A stretch of 64,000 nucleotides of DNA from Solirubrum sp044628455 (GCF_044628455.1 NZ_JBIYZW010000003.1:434001-498000); one strand, 5' to 3'. Counted from the stretch's first letter, positions 50,292-58,735 are shown. Numbers and translations are program-made. The notes: generated by a model not told the origin, from the sequence alone.

Positions 50292-51845
50292 ATGCAGAAG
50301 GATTGCCGAACCGTCTGGGCCAACTGTCTGCGCGTCATCCGGGCCAACGTCGGGGAGCAGAGCTTCCGCACGTGGTTTGAGCCCATTGTGCCGGTGGCCC
50401 TGCAAGGGGCCCTGCTCATTATTCAGGTGCCCAGCCAGTTCTTCTACGAGTGGCTGGAAGAGCACTACGTCGACGTGCTCAAGAAAGCCATTGTGCAGGA
50501 GCTGGGCGCCGACGGGCAGTTGGAGTACTCCATCGTGGTCGACCAGGGCAACGAACAGTCGCGGCCGCGCACGGTGAATTTGCCGGCGGCGCGGGCCACC
50601 GGCCAGCGGCCTCCTTCGAATACGCCCACGGCCGCGCAGGTGCGGCCCATGGCTTCGGGCCAGAACCCGGCCGTGTCGGCCTTCGGCGGCAACGGCAGCG
50701 TGGCCAACAACGCGGCCCGGCAGGCCGCCAACGTGCAGGCCGCGGCGGCCGCGCTGGCCCCGCCGCCCCCGCTGCGCAACCCCTTCGAAGCCCGCTCGGT
50801 GGCCGACCGCAGCTACCTCGACTCGCAGCTCAACCAGAACTACTCGTTCAACAACTACATCGAGGGCTCGTGCAACCGCCTGGCCCGCTCGGCGGGTTTC
50901 GCCGTGGCCAACAAGCCGGGTACCACCTCCTTCAACCCGCTGATGATTTACGGCGGGGTAGGGCTGGGCAAAACCCATTTGGTGCAGGCCATCGGCAACC
51001 ACATCAAGGAGCACGCGCCGGGCAAGTTCGTGCTCTACGTCTCGGCCGAGAAGTTCACCAACCAGTTCATCGAAAGCCTGCGCAACAACTCGGTGCAGGA
51101 CTTCGGCAACTTCTACCTGCTGGTCGACATCCTGATTCTGGACGACGTGCAGTTCCTGGCGGGCAAGGACCGCACCCAGGAAATGTTCTTCCACGTTTTC
51201 AACCACCTGCACCAGGCCGGCAAGCAGGTCATCATGACTTCCGACGTGCCCCCGCGCGAACTGAAGGGCTTCGAGGAGCGTTTGCTGAGCCGCTTCAAGT
51301 GGGGCCTCACGGCCGATTTGCAGAGCCCCGACTTCGAGACGCGCGTGGCCATTATCCAAAACAAGATGATGGCCGACGGCATCGACATTCCGCCGCAGGT
51401 GGTCGAATACCTGGCGTACTCAGTCGAGACGAACGTGCGCGAGCTGGAAGGCGTGCTGATTTCCCTGATTGCCCAGTCGAGCCTGACGCGCCGGGAGGTG
51501 GACCTGGAAATGGCCAAGCAGGCGCTGCGCCACATCATCGAGGACGTGGAAGCGGAGGTGAACCTGGACTTCATTCAGAAAACCGTGGCCGAGCACTTCA
51601 GCATTCCGGTGGATTTGCTCAAGGCCAAAACGCGCAAGAAGGAAGTGGTGACGGCCCGGCAGGTGGCCATGTACTTCGCCAAGGAGCACACCAACCACTC
51701 GCTCAAGAGCATCGGCTACCACTTCGGCGGCCGCGACCACAGCACCGTGATTCACTCGGTGCAGACCGTGTCGGACCTGATCGACTCCGACAAAACCTTC
51801 CGCACCACCATTCAGGAGCTGCGCAAGAAGTTTACCAGCAAGTAA
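50292..51845 (+). CDS. dnaA: Chromosomal replication initiator DnaA
   Basis: A 517-aa AAA+ initiator that binds and melts the origin. Domain I begins CRTVWANCLRVIRANVGEQS and has FRTWFEPIVPVALQG. Domain II is a long low-complexity linker (about 95-190, Ala/Pro/Gln-rich). Domain III has the Walker A GGVGLGKTHLVQAIGNHI, Walker B ILDDVQFLAGKDRTQ and sensor motifs. Domain IV ends with the DnaA-box binding signature GGRDHSTVIHSV. ATG at 50292 is chosen as the family start; an in-frame ATG at 50202 gives an unrelated extension. No dnaN or recF follows. Confidence 0.96.
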   Translation: MQKDCRTVWANCLRVIRANVGEQSFRTWFEPIVPVALQGALLIIQVPSQFFYEWLEEHYVDVLKKAIVQELGADGQLEYSIVVDQGNEQSRPRTVNLPAARATGQRPPSNTPTAAQVRPMASGQNPAVSAFGGNGSVANNAARQAANVQAAAAALAPPPPLRNPFEARSVADRSYLDSQLNQNYSFNNYIEGSCNRLARSAGFAVANKPGTTSFNPLMIYGGVGLGKTHLVQAIGNHIKEHAPGKFVLYVSAEKFTNQFIESLRNNSVQDFGNFYLLVDILILDDVQFLAGKDRTQEMFFHVFNHLHQAGKQVIMTSDVPPRELKGFEERLLSRFKWGLTADLQSPDFETRVAIIQNKMMADGIDIPPQVVEYLAYSVETNVRELEGVLISLIAQSSLTRREVDLEMAKQALRHIIEDVEAEVNLDFIQKTVAEHFSIPVDLLKAKTRKKEVVTARQVAMYFAKEHTNHSLKSIGYHFGGRDHSTVIHSVQTVSDLIDSDKTFRTTIQELRKKFTSK

Positions 51846-51883
51846 GCCGCCGCTCCGGCGCCGGCTTACCGATTAACCAGCCC

Positions 51884-51928
51884 AAAAAAGCGGGGCCCTG
51901 ACGTTGACGTCGGGACCCCGCTTTTCTT
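51884..51928. terminator. Bidirectional terminator after dnaA
   Basis: AAAAAGCGGGGCCC (51885-51898) pairs with GGGACCCCGCTTTT (51912-51925), with A-run and T-run on the outer sides. It lies between dnaA and the convergent PH-like gene. Confidence 0.85.
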
Positions 51929-51945
51929 TTCAGGCCAGTTCTCGG

Positions 51946-52422
51946 CTACAGCTGCCGCAGGCCGATCTGGTTGCGCTGGGCAAACTCGTCGAGCAGCAGG
52001 CGCAGCTCGCGCTTGCGGCGCTGGCCGCGCACCTGGCGCAGGCTCAGGTTGTAGCTGCCGCCTTCCTTCAGGTGCAGGCGCAGCTCGCGCGGGGCCACGT
52101 CGATGCTCTGAATGTCGCGGGCCTGGAAGGGTTCCTTGGGCTTGAACAGCCCGCCCTTGTGCACGATGTAGTCGGGCGTGATTTCCAGGTAGGTTTGGGT
52201 GCCGAATACCGGCGCGTTCTGAATCAGCACGTAGAGCACGTAGATGATGGCGAACGTGAGGAAGACGTAGTGGAAGAAGTTGTTGTCGCCGCGGCCCCGG
52301 CCCGAGGCCATCGAAAACAGCGCGTAGGCAATCCAGAACCCGCCGATGGCCAGCTGGGCCAGAAACGGAATGCGGGAGTTGTTGGCGGGCGTGAGGCGGA
52401 TGCGCGTAAAGGACGAGGGCAT
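51946..52422 (-). CDS. Membrane protein with PH-like domain
   Basis: A 158-aa protein. Two helices lie near residues 20-40 and 50-68 (FFHYVFLTFAIIYVLYVLIQ). The cytoplasmic part (75-158) is a bacterial PH-like domain: YLEITPDYIVHKGGLFKPKE, DIQSIDVAPRELRLHL and RELRLLLDEFAQRNQ. This 2TM-plus-PH layout is common in small proteins of unknown function. A promoter match CAAAACTA lies 23 nt upstream of the start. Convergent with dnaA. Confidence 0.75.
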   Translation of the reverse strand: MPSSFTRIRLTPANNSRIPFLAQLAIGGFWIAYALFSMASGRGRGDNNFFHYVFLTFAIIYVLYVLIQNAPVFGTQTYLEITPDYIVHKGGLFKPKEPFQARDIQSIDVAPRELRLHLKEGGSYNLSLRQVRGQRRKRELRLLLDEFAQRNQIGLRQL

Positions 52423-52444
52423 AGGCGGAAAGTCGGAAAGGCCG

Positions 52445-52452
52445 CAAAACTA
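52445..52452 (-). promoter_or_regulatory. Promoter -7 element of the PH-like gene
   Basis: CAAAACTA, i.e. TAGTTTTG on the minus strand, an exact TAnnTTTG match 23 nt before the start codon. Confidence 0.6.
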
Positions 52453-52517
52453 CGCAAAAGGCCGCAGCCCCGGCCAGGGCGCAAACGAGGCGGACCCGCG
52501 GACGGTTGCCGGCCGCT

Positions 52518-52952
52518 TTAGGCTTTGAGCGTGGCCGAGGTCAGCGTCAGCTCGTCGACCCCGCCCTGGAGCAGGGCCGAAATGGGGCACTTCTCCTTGG
52601 CCGTTTCGGCGTAGCGCTGAAACTCTTCCTGCGTGAGGCCTTCCACCTCGCCCTCGGTGGTCAGGGCAATCTTGGTAACCCGCGGCGTTTCGCCCGAGGT
52701 GTCCAGGGTCACCTTCGACTCGGAGCGGAGCTGCTTGACCTGCTTGCCGTCCTTGGTCAGAATAACGCTCAGGAACATGGTGTAGCAGGCGGCGTGCGCG
52801 GCCCCGATCAGCTCCTCGGGGTTGCTGCCGCGCTGCCCCTCGAAGCGGGCGCCCACGGAGTAGGGCACTTTCACCGTGCCGCTTTGGGTGGTGATTTCGC
52901 CGCTGCCTTTGCTGTCGCCGTTCCACACGGCATTGCCACGTTGGTTGATCAT
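52518..52952 (-). CDS. OsmC family peroxiredoxin
   Basis: A 144-aa OsmC protein that reduces organic hydroperoxides in the cytoplasm. It begins NQRGNAVWNGDSKGSGEITT, as OsmC proteins do, and has both cysteines: GAAHAACYTMF (about 57) and AKEKCPISALL (about 123). VTLDTSGETPRVTKIALTTE supplies the beta region. The in-frame extension toward 53177 is spurious and the ATG at 52952 is the family start. Divergent from the 209-aa membrane gene with 34 nt between starts. Confidence 0.93.
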   Translation of the reverse strand: MINQRGNAVWNGDSKGSGEITTQSGTVKVPYSVGARFEGQRGSNPEELIGAAHAACYTMFLSVILTKDGKQVKQLRSESKVTLDTSGETPRVTKIALTTEGEVEGLTQEEFQRYAETAKEKCPISALLQGGVDELTLTSATLKA

Positions 52953-52986
52953 GATGAGAGGAGTTTGAGGTTGAGAAGGTGAAAAG

Positions 52987-53616
52987 ATGAGCTTATTCGC
53001 GGTAAATACCACCAGCCCGGGCGCGAGGTTGTGCAACTTATCTTTCGCGCTGCTTCCTCCCACCACCAGTCGTTCACGCTTGCCGCCCACCCACACGCCC
53101 GATACGTATTTGGAGGACCTGGCTCGGCTGGTTCGGCGCAGTCCCATCTGGCTGGGCTGGTTGGCTTGGGGCTGCATCAGTTTGAGCGTTGTGCTGGCCC
53201 GGCTGGACCTGGAGCTGGCGGACCGCGAGTGGGCAGTGCTGTGGGCCCGGCTGGTGTTCTTTTTGTTTTTGTTTGTGCCGCTGGGCGCCTACCTGCAGTT
53301 TGCCGGCCGGTGGCCACTCCTCGTTCGGCGGGTGGTGCGGGTGTTGGGTGCCCTAGCCGCGCTGCCCTGGCTGCTGACGGGCTGCCTGGGCTGCGTGCTA
53401 ATGGATGAAGCACCTCAATCGGTGCCGGAAACGCTGTTTCGCAGCCGCACTCGGCCGGAGGTTCGGATTGAGCGACGAAGGGTCAACGAGGATGAGCCTG
53501 GGCTGGTCTCGTACCAGGTGGTGCAGCTCACGCCCACACTGGGCTGGTGGCAGCTGGTAGAGCCCGTTGATACCGCCGCACTCGACTTTGCCCACTGGCA
53601 GCGCGTCAGCCGTTAG
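52987..53616 (+). CDS. Membrane protein of unknown function, about 209 aa
   Basis: The product has three hydrophobic segments (about 54-72, 84-104 and 118-138), the last containing LTGCLGCVLMD. The polar C-terminal region ends near DTAALDFAHWQRVSR. The family is not recognised. Start is uncertain: ATG at 52987 gives a Ser/Pro/Thr-rich leader, while TATCTTTC at 53039-53046 resembles a promoter element, so translation might start at a TTG further down. It is followed by the GH3-type gene 43 nt later on the same strand. Confidence 0.6.
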   Translation: MSLFAVNTTSPGARLCNLSFALLPPTTSRSRLPPTHTPDTYLEDLARLVRRSPIWLGWLAWGCISLSVVLARLDLELADREWAVLWARLVFFLFLFVPLGAYLQFAGRWPLLVRRVVRVLGALAALPWLLTGCLGCVLMDEAPQSVPETLFRSRTRPEVRIERRRVNEDEPGLVSYQVVQLTPTLGWWQLVEPVDTAALDFAHWQRVSR

Positions 53617-53659
53617 CCCTACATTTACCTTCCCGCCTTTCCCAAAACCCTCTCCCTGA

Positions 53660-55159
53660 ATGGGCCTGAAGTCCTTCCTAAGTCGTCCGCTAGCCGCCTA
53701 CACCGTCCACCAGTACCGCAAGTGGGCGCTGCACCCCGAGGCCGCCCAGCAGCGCATTCTGCAAAATCTGGTGCAGCAGGGCACCGCCACCGCCTTCGGG
53801 CACGCGCACGGTTTGGCCGACGTGCGCACCGTGACCGATTTCCAGCAGCGCGTGCCGGTGCGCGACTACGAGGCACTGAGCGCGTACTTCGAGCGGGTGA
53901 AAGTGGGCGAGCGGGACGTGCTCTGGCCCGGCCGGCCGCTGTACCTGGCCAAAACCTCGGGCACCACCTCCGGCACCAAGTACATTCCCATCACCGAGGC
54001 GAGCATAGCCAACCACATCAACGGGGCCAAGGACGCGCTGCTGCACTACATCCACCACTCGGGCAAGCCGCAGTTTCTCGACGGCCGGCTGATGTTTTTG
54101 TCGGGCTCGCCCGAGCTGGAGCAAGTGGGCGGCATCAAAACCGGGCGGCTCTCGGGCATCAGCAACCACCACGTGCCGGCCTACCTGCGCCGCAACCAGC
54201 TGCCCAGCTACGCCACCAACTGCATCGAGGACTGGGAGCAGAAGCTCGACCGCATCGTGGAGGAAACCCTGGGCCAGCCCATGTCGCTGATTTCGGGCAT
54301 TCCGCCCTGGGTGCAGATGTACTTCGACCGCCTCACCCAGCGCACCGGGCGGCCGGTGGGGGAGGTGTTCCCCGCGTTTCAGCTGTTCGTGTACGGCGGC
54401 GTCAACTTCGAGCCCTACCGCCGCAAGCTGTTCGACAGCATTGGGCGGCCCGTGGATACGCTGGAGCTGTTTCCGGCTTCCGAGGGCTTCTTCGCTTTCC
54501 AGGACCAGCCCGACAACCCGGGCCTGCTGCTGCTGGCCGACGCGGGCATCTACTACGAGTTTATCCCGGCCGAGCGGTTTTTCGAGCCCAACCCGCCGCG
54601 CCTCACCCTGGCCGAAGTAGAGCTGGACAAGAACTACGCCCTCGTGGTATCATCCAACGCCGGGCTGTGGGGCTACTCGGTGGGTGACACAGTGCGCTTC
54701 GTGAGCCTGCGGCCGCACCGGGTGGTGGTGTCGGGGCGCATCAAGCACTTTTTGTCGGCTTTCGGCGAGCACGTCATCGGCGAGGAAGTGGAGCAGACGC
54801 TGCGCGAGGTGCTGCAGCAGTTTCCGGAGGCGGAGGTAGTCGAATTCACCGTGGCCCCGCGGGTGAGCGAAACCGAGACTGAGCCGTCGCGCCACGAGTG
54901 GCTGGTGGAGTTTGCCCGCCCGCCCGAGGATGCCGCCGCCTTCGCCGCCGCCCTCGATGCTGGCCTGCGCCGCCGCAACGTGTACTACGACGACCTGCTC
55001 GCGGGCAACATCCTGGCGCCGCTGCTGCTCACCAGCCTGCCCGCCGGGGCGTTTCAGCGCTACATGAAAAGCCAGGGCAAGCTGGGCGGGCAGAACAAGG
55101 TGCCGCGCCTGAGCAACGACAGGGGGCTGGCCGAGGGATTGGTAGGGCAAATTTTATAG
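53660..55159 (+). CDS. GH3-type acyl-adenylate enzyme
   Basis: A 499-aa protein of the GH3 (auxin-responsive promoter) superfamily, common in Bacteroidota. The adenylation core is clear: FQQRVPVRDYEALSAYF, the P-loop-like KTSGTTSGTKYIPIT (residues about 92-108), GISNHHVPAY, NCIEDWEQKLDRIV and the ATP-binding YGGVNFEPYRRKL, LELFPASEGFFAFQD. These enzymes activate a carboxylic acid with ATP and couple it to an amine or amino acid; the bacterial substrate is unknown. TACATTTA about 35 nt upstream is a possible promoter. Confidence 0.92.
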   Translation: MGLKSFLSRPLAAYTVHQYRKWALHPEAAQQRILQNLVQQGTATAFGHAHGLADVRTVTDFQQRVPVRDYEALSAYFERVKVGERDVLWPGRPLYLAKTSGTTSGTKYIPITEASIANHINGAKDALLHYIHHSGKPQFLDGRLMFLSGSPELEQVGGIKTGRLSGISNHHVPAYLRRNQLPSYATNCIEDWEQKLDRIVEETLGQPMSLISGIPPWVQMYFDRLTQRTGRPVGEVFPAFQLFVYGGVNFEPYRRKLFDSIGRPVDTLELFPASEGFFAFQDQPDNPGLLLLADAGIYYEFIPAERFFEPNPPRLTLAEVELDKNYALVVSSNAGLWGYSVGDTVRFVSLRPHRVVVSGRIKHFLSAFGEHVIGEEVEQTLREVLQQFPEAEVVEFTVAPRVSETETEPSRHEWLVEFARPPEDAAAFAAALDAGLRRRNVYYDDLLAGNILAPLLLTSLPAGAFQRYMKSQGKLGGQNKVPRLSNDRGLAEGLVGQIL

Positions 55160-55204
55160 CTCGTGTATTCCGGCACCACTCGCCCCGAATCCGTAAATTG
55201 AATT

Positions 55205-55432
55205 ATGTTCCGCCTCGACCGCACTACTTCCCGCAAAACTTCCCTACGCCACGACCAGGATGCCGAGGACGTGACGTATTGGCTGACCAGAACGCCCGAA
55301 GAGCGGATGGCCGCCGTCGAATTTCTGCGCCGGCAGGGCTGGGTTTTCTGCTCTTCTGCTTCCCATGCAAGCCAACCAGCTGAGCCCCGACTACAAAGAG
55401 TTTGTCGAGTTCTTAAACGCCCGCGGCGTTGA
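55205..55432 (+). CDS. Small companion protein of the nucleotidyltransferase
   Basis: A 75-aa product beginning MFRLDRTTSRKTSLRHDQD, with the phrase VTYWLTRTPEERMAAVEFLR, seen in short proteins that sit directly upstream of MNT-like nucleotidyltransferases. Its last 23 codons overlap the start of the next gene in a different frame (55365 onward). The family usually has a short tail, so the overlap may reflect a natural frame change. It could be the partner of a toxin-antitoxin pair; that is an inference. Confidence 0.65.
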   Translation: MFRLDRTTSRKTSLRHDQDAEDVTYWLTRTPEERMAAVEFLRRQGWVFCSSASHASQPAEPRLQRVCRVLKRPRR

Positions 55433-55829
55433 ATACCTGGTGGTAGGGGCCTATGCCGTGGCTCGTTACGGCGTGGTGCGCAACACCGGCGACATCGATA
55501 TCTGGATCAATACTACCCCGGAAAACGCCGCCCGCATGATGCAGGTCTTGGCCGATTTTGGCGTGAGCGGACTGGGCTATCAACTGTCTGACTTTACCGA
55601 GCCTGACACGGTCGTGCAGTTGGGCGTGACTCCCGTGCGCATCGGTATTCTCACCACGGTGGATGGCGTGCAGTTTGCCGAGTGTTTTCCGAACCGGGAA
55701 GTAACGGTGCTCGACGGAGTGCCCATTGCCGTAATTCACCGCACCGATTTATTGCGCAACAAGGCCAGTACCGGCCGTGCCAAAGACCAGGAGGATCTGC
55801 GGCTGCTGAACCGGCAAAATCCCCGCTGA
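55365..55829 (+). CDS. MNT/DUF6036-like nucleotidyltransferase
   Basis: A 154-aa nucleotidyltransferase-fold protein. The core reads GVEYLVVGAYAVARYGVVRN, then TGDIDIWINTTPENA, with DxD in place of the usual GSxxxGxxxxxSDxD loop. LGVTPVRIGILTTVDGVQFA and TDLLRNKASTGRAKDQEDL complete the fold. Similar proteins are the antitoxin or modifying part of HEPN/MNT-type modules, and others are stand-alone. The upstream 75-aa partner overlaps it. Confidence 0.88.
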   Translation: MQANQLSPDYKEFVEFLNARGVEYLVVGAYAVARYGVVRNTGDIDIWINTTPENAARMMQVLADFGVSGLGYQLSDFTEPDTVVQLGVTPVRIGILTTVDGVQFAECFPNREVTVLDGVPIAVIHRTDLLRNKASTGRAKDQEDLRLLNRQNPR

Positions 55830-55833
55830 TCGG

Positions 55834-56277
55834 ATGCGCGTCGCCTTCGACCTCGACAACACCCTCATCCGCTCGGCCCACCCGTTTGCGCTGGAAACGC
55901 CGCGGCTGGGCTGGCTGGCCCGGCTGTTCGGCCACGAGAGCCTGCGGCGAGGTACCCCGGAATTGATGCGCTACTGTCGGCAGCAGGGCTGGGAGGTGTG
56001 GGTGTACACCACTTCGTACCGCTCCCGCGGCTACATCCGGCGGCTGTTCTGGCTGCACGGCCTGGGTCTCGACGGCGTGGTGAACCAGACCCTCCACGAG
56101 CGGGATGTCACGGCCCGCTGCTCCAAGCACCCACCCACTTTTGGCATTGATGTGCTAGTCGACGACGCGCCCGGGGTGGGGCTGGAAGGCGAGCGGCACG
56201 GCTTTCGGGTCATTGTAGTGCGGCCCGACGACGAGCAATGGGTGGAGACAGTAAAAACCAGGCTACTTAGCCAATGA
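55834..56277 (+). CDS. HAD-like phosphatase-fold protein
   Basis: A 147-aa HAD-fold protein. The N-terminal motif is RVAFDLDNTLIR (nucleophile Asp and the next Asp), followed by a cap-less helical segment and VYTTSYRSRGYIRRLFWLHG with the Thr/Ser of motif II. DVLVDDAPGVG is motif IV. The fold is complete but short. The substrate is unknown. It starts 4 nt after the nucleotidyltransferase stop and its end overlaps the next gene by 4 nt, so a four-gene run is likely. Confidence 0.85.
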   Translation: MRVAFDLDNTLIRSAHPFALETPRLGWLARLFGHESLRRGTPELMRYCRQQGWEVWVYTTSYRSRGYIRRLFWLHGLGLDGVVNQTLHERDVTARCSKHPPTFGIDVLVDDAPGVGLEGERHGFRVIVVRPDDEQWVETVKTRLLSQ

Positions 56278-56786
56278 TGGAAGCACTTGGCAGGGTTAAT
56301 TTTCGCTCCGTATGGTACCTCGATGCGGTGCATCAGCCCAGTTGGCCTGCCGGCCTACCACCGGCCGATTGGCTGCTGTTCGTCATAGCTGACCACTACG
56401 ATTACGAGCAGCTGATCCGGGTAGCGGCTGAGTGTATGAAGCGGCAACCGGCAATAGTGTGCAGCGCCGGATTATGCGCGGTGGAAGCGGATTATGTCTT
56501 CGACGAGGAAATCGTAGCCCAGGCCAGGGCGTGGGAAGTCAGGCATGGAGCAGCGTACAATTACGAATACGGTACCCAAAGCACCATTCACTACGACTTT
56601 GACGAAGGGTTCTGGTTTGCTACTGCCAAAGCCCAACATGCTCGGCAGTCCATTCACCTCATCGTATGTTTAGACCTTAGCGGCCGGTACAAGGAGCGTA
56701 TCCTGGAACTGTTGCAGCGAATAAACGACGGGTGGCTGCCGCCAGCGCCAGATTATGACCAAGGAAAAACTGTTCGCATTATGTAA
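56274..56786 (+). CDS. Hypothetical protein, 170 aa
   Basis: Not recognised with confidence. The product is soluble, aromatic-rich and acidic, with DWLLFVIADHYDYEQLIRVA, VCSAGLCAVEADYVFDEEIV and a C-terminal helix RYKERILELLQRINDGWLPP. The HAD-like gene's stop overlaps this start by 4 nt. The end overlaps the GreA-like gene by 32 nt, so it is translationally coupled to both neighbours. No signal peptide, helix pair or catalytic motif was found. Confidence 0.7.
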   Translation: MMEALGRVNFRSVWYLDAVHQPSWPAGLPPADWLLFVIADHYDYEQLIRVAAECMKRQPAIVCSAGLCAVEADYVFDEEIVAQARAWEVRHGAAYNYEYGTQSTIHYDFDEGFWFATAKAQHARQSIHLIVCLDLSGRYKERILELLQRINDGWLPPAPDYDQGKTVRIM

Positions 56787-57201
56787 GGCTTACGCCGAAA
56801 CCCGCATCCGCACCTGCCAGGCGGCCATCGATGCGGCGCAGGAATCGGCCAACTCCGAAACCAAGAGCAGCGCGGGCGACAAGTACGAAACCGGCCGCGC
56901 CATGGCCCAGAACGAGCGCGACCGAAACCTGGTGCAGCTGGCCGAAGCCCGCAAGCTGCTGGCCGAGCTGCAGCGCATCGACCCTGCCCGCCCCTGCGAG
57001 GCGGTGCACCCCGGCGCGTTGGTCAGCACCAGCCTGGGCCGCTTCTACATCGGCATCAGCGCCGGCAAGCTCACGGTAGATGGTGTGGACTACTTCGCGG
57101 TATCGACGGCGGCACCTGTGGCGGCGGTCCTGAGCGGTAAGCGGGCGGGCGAGCAGGCCACGTTCAACGGCAAAACCATCCGTATCGAGGCCGTGGCCTG
57201 A
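56755..57201 (+). CDS. GreA/GreB-like protein, 148 aa
   Basis: A small protein with an N-terminal coiled coil (MTKEKLFALCKAYAETRIRT, QAAIDAAQESANSETKSSAG, then MAQNERDRNLVQLAEARKLL) and a C-terminal part with VHPGALVSTSLGRFYIGISA, GKLTVDGVDYFAVSTAAPV and GKRAGEQATFNG. This two-part layout resembles GreA/GreB, which bind RNA polymerase and cut back stalled transcripts; members of this group are often labelled otherwise in databases. It overlaps the preceding gene by 32 nt. A 42-bp repeat array begins right after its stop. Confidence 0.7.
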   Translation: MTKEKLFALCKAYAETRIRTCQAAIDAAQESANSETKSSAGDKYETGRAMAQNERDRNLVQLAEARKLLAELQRIDPARPCEAVHPGALVSTSLGRFYIGISAGKLTVDGVDYFAVSTAAPVAAVLSGKRAGEQATFNGKTIRIEAVA

Positions 57202-57203
57202 GC

Positions 57204-57427
57204 CGGGACGTGTCCCGGAGCACTGGTCACGACTTCCTCAGTCCTTCGGGACTGTCCCGGAGCCTTGGTCACGACTTCCTCCGTGCTCCGGGACAGTCCC
57301 AGAGCACTCAGCACTACTTCCTCAGCCTTCTGGGACTGTCCCAGAGGCTTGGTCACGACTTCCTAAGCTCTCTGGGACTGTTCAAGAGCACTGAGTACTA
57401 CTTCCCCAGAGCTTTGGGACAGCCCCG
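57204..57427. repeat. 42-bp tandem repeat array 3, five units
   Basis: Unit starts are at 57214, 57256, 57298, 57340 and 57382, exactly 42 bp apart. The shared core is ACGACTTCCTCAG within GGAGCACTGGTC. Each unit boundary is a dyad GGGAC(T/A)GTCCC; around 57295 arms extend to 12 bp with one mismatch (GTGCTCCGGGAC with GTCCCAGAGCAC). The array starts directly after a stop codon and ends 33 nt before the dxr promoter. Confidence 0.92.
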
Positions 57428-57460
57428 CGCGGCGCGGTAGCGGGGGCGGGCCGAACCGAG

Positions 57461-57468
57461 TACCTTTG
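57461..57468 (+). promoter_or_regulatory. Promoter -7 element of dxr
   Basis: TACCTTTG, an exact TAnnTTTG match, 43 nt before the dxr start codon. The spacer between array and gene has no other element. Confidence 0.65.
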
Positions 57469-57510
57469 CCGGAAGCCCCGCCGCCCTATGCCGCGGGGGC
57501 GGCCTTGTTC

Positions 57511-58680
57511 ATGTCGTTTCCCCAACCTTTCCGTACCCTGGCCCTGCTGGGCTCCACCGGCTCCATCGGCACCCAAACCCTGGACGTGGTGCGCGCCCAC
57601 CCCGGGCGCTTCCGCGTGGCGGTGCTCACGGCCCAGCGCAGCGCCGACTTGCTGGTGCAGCAGGCCCGCGAGTTTCGCCCCGAGGTCGTTGTCATCGGCG
57701 ACGAGAGCAACTACCTGGCCGTGAAGGCCGCCCTGGCCTCCCAGCCCGAAACCCAGGTGCTGGCCGGCGCCGCAGCCCTGGCCGAAGTGGCCGCCCGCCC
57801 CGGCGTCGACGTGGTGCTCACGGCCCTGGTGGGCTACGCCGGGCTGCTGCCTACGGTGGCCGCCCTGCAGGCCGGCAAAACCCTGGCTTTGGCCAACAAG
57901 GAAACCCTGGTAGTGGCCGGGCAGCTGGTCACGGCCCTGGCCCGCAAGCACGGCGCGGCCATCTACCCCGTCGACTCCGAGCACTCGGCCCTGTTTCAGT
58001 GCCTGGTGGGGGAGGCCCCCGAGTCGGTCGAGAAAATCATTCTCACGGCCTCGGGCGGACCGTTTCGCGGGCGCTCGGCCCAGGAGCTGGCCCGGGTGAC
58101 CAAGGCCCAGGCCCTGAAGCACCCCAACTGGGACATGGGCGCCAAAATCACCATTGACTCTGCCTCGCTCATGAACAAGGGCCTGGAGGTGATTGAGGCC
58201 AAGTGGCTGTTTGACTTGCGCGACGAGCAGATTGAGGTGGTGGTGCACCCGCAGAGCATCATTCACTCCCTGGTGCAGTTCCGCGACGGGTCGCTGAAGG
58301 CCCAGCTGGGCTTGCCCGACATGAAGCTGCCCATTCAGTACGCGCTGGGCTACCCCGAGCGCCTGGCCAACGACTTTCCCCGCTTCAGCTTCCTCGACTA
58401 CCCCACGCTCACCTTCGAGCGCCCCGACACCGACACCTTCCGCAACCTGTCGCTGGCCTTCGAGGCCATGCGCCGCGGCGGCAACGCGCCCTGCGTGCTC
58501 AACGCCGCCAACGAAATTGCCGTCGATGCCTTCCTGCGCGAGCGAATCGGGTTTCTGGAGCTGCCCGCGGTGGTGGAAAGCTGCCTCTCCAAGGTTTCGT
58601 ACCTTGCCGATCCGTCGCTCGACGACTACGTGCACACCGACGCCGAAACCCGCCGCGTAGCCGCCGAGTTGGTTAAATAA
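57511..58680 (+). CDS. dxr: 1-deoxy-D-xylulose-5-phosphate reductoisomerase
   Basis: A 389-aa enzyme of the MEP isoprenoid pathway; it rearranges and reduces DXP to MEP with NADPH and a divalent metal. The N-terminus has the dinucleotide fold ALLGSTGSIGTQTLDVV. Metal and substrate residues lie in PVDSEHSALFQC (about 147), TASGGPFR, HPNWDMGAKITIDSASLMNK and NAANEIAVDAFL. Length is normal. ATG at 57511 is selected over an upstream in-frame extension at 57466. A MEP-pathway enzyme is usual in this phylum. rseP follows on the same strand after a palindromic repeat. Confidence 0.96.
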   Translation: MSFPQPFRTLALLGSTGSIGTQTLDVVRAHPGRFRVAVLTAQRSADLLVQQAREFRPEVVVIGDESNYLAVKAALASQPETQVLAGAAALAEVAARPGVDVVLTALVGYAGLLPTVAALQAGKTLALANKETLVVAGQLVTALARKHGAAIYPVDSEHSALFQCLVGEAPESVEKIILTASGGPFRGRSAQELARVTKAQALKHPNWDMGAKITIDSASLMNKGLEVIEAKWLFDLRDEQIEVVVHPQSIIHSLVQFRDGSLKAQLGLPDMKLPIQYALGYPERLANDFPRFSFLDYPTLTFERPDTDTFRNLSLAFEAMRRGGNAPCVLNAANEIAVDAFLRERIGFLELPAVVESCLSKVSYLADPSLDDYVHTDAETRRVAAELVK

Positions 58681-58735
58681 CCAGCGGCCGGCAACGGTTT
58701 AGGGGCAAATGGTGTCGGATGGCACCAAGTAAGAA

